Notes under the pieces: model-generated
Database searches by the model: none
Told to the model about the DNA's origin: nothing
What the model saw: only the letters and a program-made list of their open reading frames with translations
Shown: one piece after another, positions 63,001 through 64,000 of the stretch
Layout of the letters: each line of letters begins with the position of its first letter
Numbering within the stretch: the stretch's first letter is position 1
Translations under genes and position numbers: made by a program
From: Centropus unirufus
Taxonomy: Eukaryota; Chordata; Aves; Cuculiformes; Centropidae
Reading direction: 5' to 3'
NCBI GenBank assembly: GCA_013397695.1
Contig: VYZI01000143.1
Span: 1,324,869-1,388,868 of the forward strand
DNA: 64,000 bases

Positions 63001-64000
63001 CATCACGATTTCACTAGCACTGGTGAGAGATGGTACAAAATACTACCTGATCAACACAGCACTTTGCTTGCCTAGGATAGAATGACCAGGGCCAAAAGGA
63101 TGGAGATTTTTTTTAGTGTCTCAGTCTAAGTCCCCTGATTTCAAATGGATATTCATGCAGTAAGCTATTATTTGCTGTGAGTTGCATAGTACATTTGAAC
63201 TCTTACCTACAATGCAAAGCCAAATGAGAACTTTAAGTGTGAAACTTGCCTACATATAAGATGAAAGAAAAGGAGTATGCATTTCAGGATGCAGGAGGAA
63301 TAGAAGAAATAACCATTATTTAGTAATGAATGATAAACATTCAAATTCAGGCTGGATATCTTCCCACTGATAAATATGCATGAATAAGATATGGTGCTAC
63401 TCAAAGACAGCATCATGGAGCCTGTCAATACCAGGGCCCAGAGGCCAAAGAAGGTCTCTTCCCAGCACCATAGACCCTTTTCAGTCTCTGCAGAGAAAAG
63501 GGCAAGAGGAGGTGTCTGTTGCAGGGAAACACCTGTCTCCATACACAGGGAAATGCCTTCTCCACACAGCAGTGGAAATTTCCACCAATGGAAATGGATA
63601 GGAATAATGGGGTTGGTCTTAAGCATCTGAGAAAACATGTGCCTGAATAATAAATTTATAGCATAAATTGATAGTGATACATGAGAGCACATGTATCTGC
63701 CAGACATAAGGTAAAGCCTCATTCTACTGATGCCAATAATTAAACAGTACTTAATAGTTTAATATCACTCTAAGCCATAAAGGTTATGTAAACCTGGTTA
63801 CAAATGCCATTAACTATATATACATCTTGCTTCAAGAAGTTATTCTGAAACATCAAGGAAAAACCAGACAAATTGAAGTGATGTTTTATAACTGAAAGTT
63901 CAAAAATATTTTTTTTTGCCAGCCATTTAAGAGCTTTTCCTAGTGTCTCTAGATTATTCATGGATTGCTTAGCAGTTAAGAAAATTCCAACAATTTATTT
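60056..64000. other. Gene-free stretch to window end
   Basis: AT-rich DNA without a recognisable exon. A 9-bp unit TGGTGTTTA/T is repeated three times at 61641-61667. Frames of 119 codons (61001-61360, plus), 110 codons (62337-62005, minus) and 171 codons (63722-63207, minus) have no recognised domain. The last is rich in F, L, S and I, like translated AT-rich antisense sequence. Confidence 0.45.
61641..61667 (+). repeat. Three tandem 9-bp units
   Basis: TGGTGTTTA, TGGTGTTTA and TGGTGTTTT follow each other without spacer. A small slippage array. Confidence 0.9.

Overview
This window looks like vertebrate, most probably avian, nuclear DNA. The main evidence is three CR1 LINE copies with the bird/reptile-type 3' end (octamer-like tails of the ATTCTATGA type). 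Supporting signs are one short solo LTR of alpha/beta-retrovirus style, degraded L2-like and MIR-like remnants, an AT-rich background with CpG depletion, and one compact CpG island. I see no bacterial-type gene organisation, no rRNA or tRNA gene, no CRISPR array, and no exon I can assign to a known vertebrate protein. Nearly all open frames are short, or follow GC-rich or antisense-repeat sequence, and I do not call them genes.

Layout. 1-3600 is the only CpG-rich part. It has two small CpG clusters (about 1490-1700 and 2090-2200), a run of TAAT/ATTA cores (about 1710-1920), and a strong CpG island (about 3000-3600). The island contains Sp1-type GGGCGGGG boxes, a textbook G-quadruplex motif and a CTCF-like core, so it may be the promoter or boundary of a gene lying partly outside the window. 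From 3600 to 64000 the DNA behaves as a gene desert. Within it are MIR-like SINE fossils (4.7, 7.7, 32.9 and, weakly, 40.8 kb), an L2-clade reverse-transcriptase fossil on the minus strand (about 21.1-21.7 kb), a CR1 3' stub (32.0-32.2 kb, plus), a 5'-truncated CR1 (37.1-38.0 kb, minus), a solo LTR with near-intact target-site duplication (40161-40402), a pair of strong short palindromes (54.1 and 54.5 kb), and a longer 5'-truncated CR1 (58.5-60.1 kb, plus) that keeps a 266-codon reading frame over part of the reverse transcriptase.

No genes in the window can be seen to work together. The most useful points for follow-up are the CpG island/CTCF/G4 cluster, the solo LTR with an internal octamer and TATA box, the ancient L2 fossil, and the paired palindromes. 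I found no convincing new biological system.
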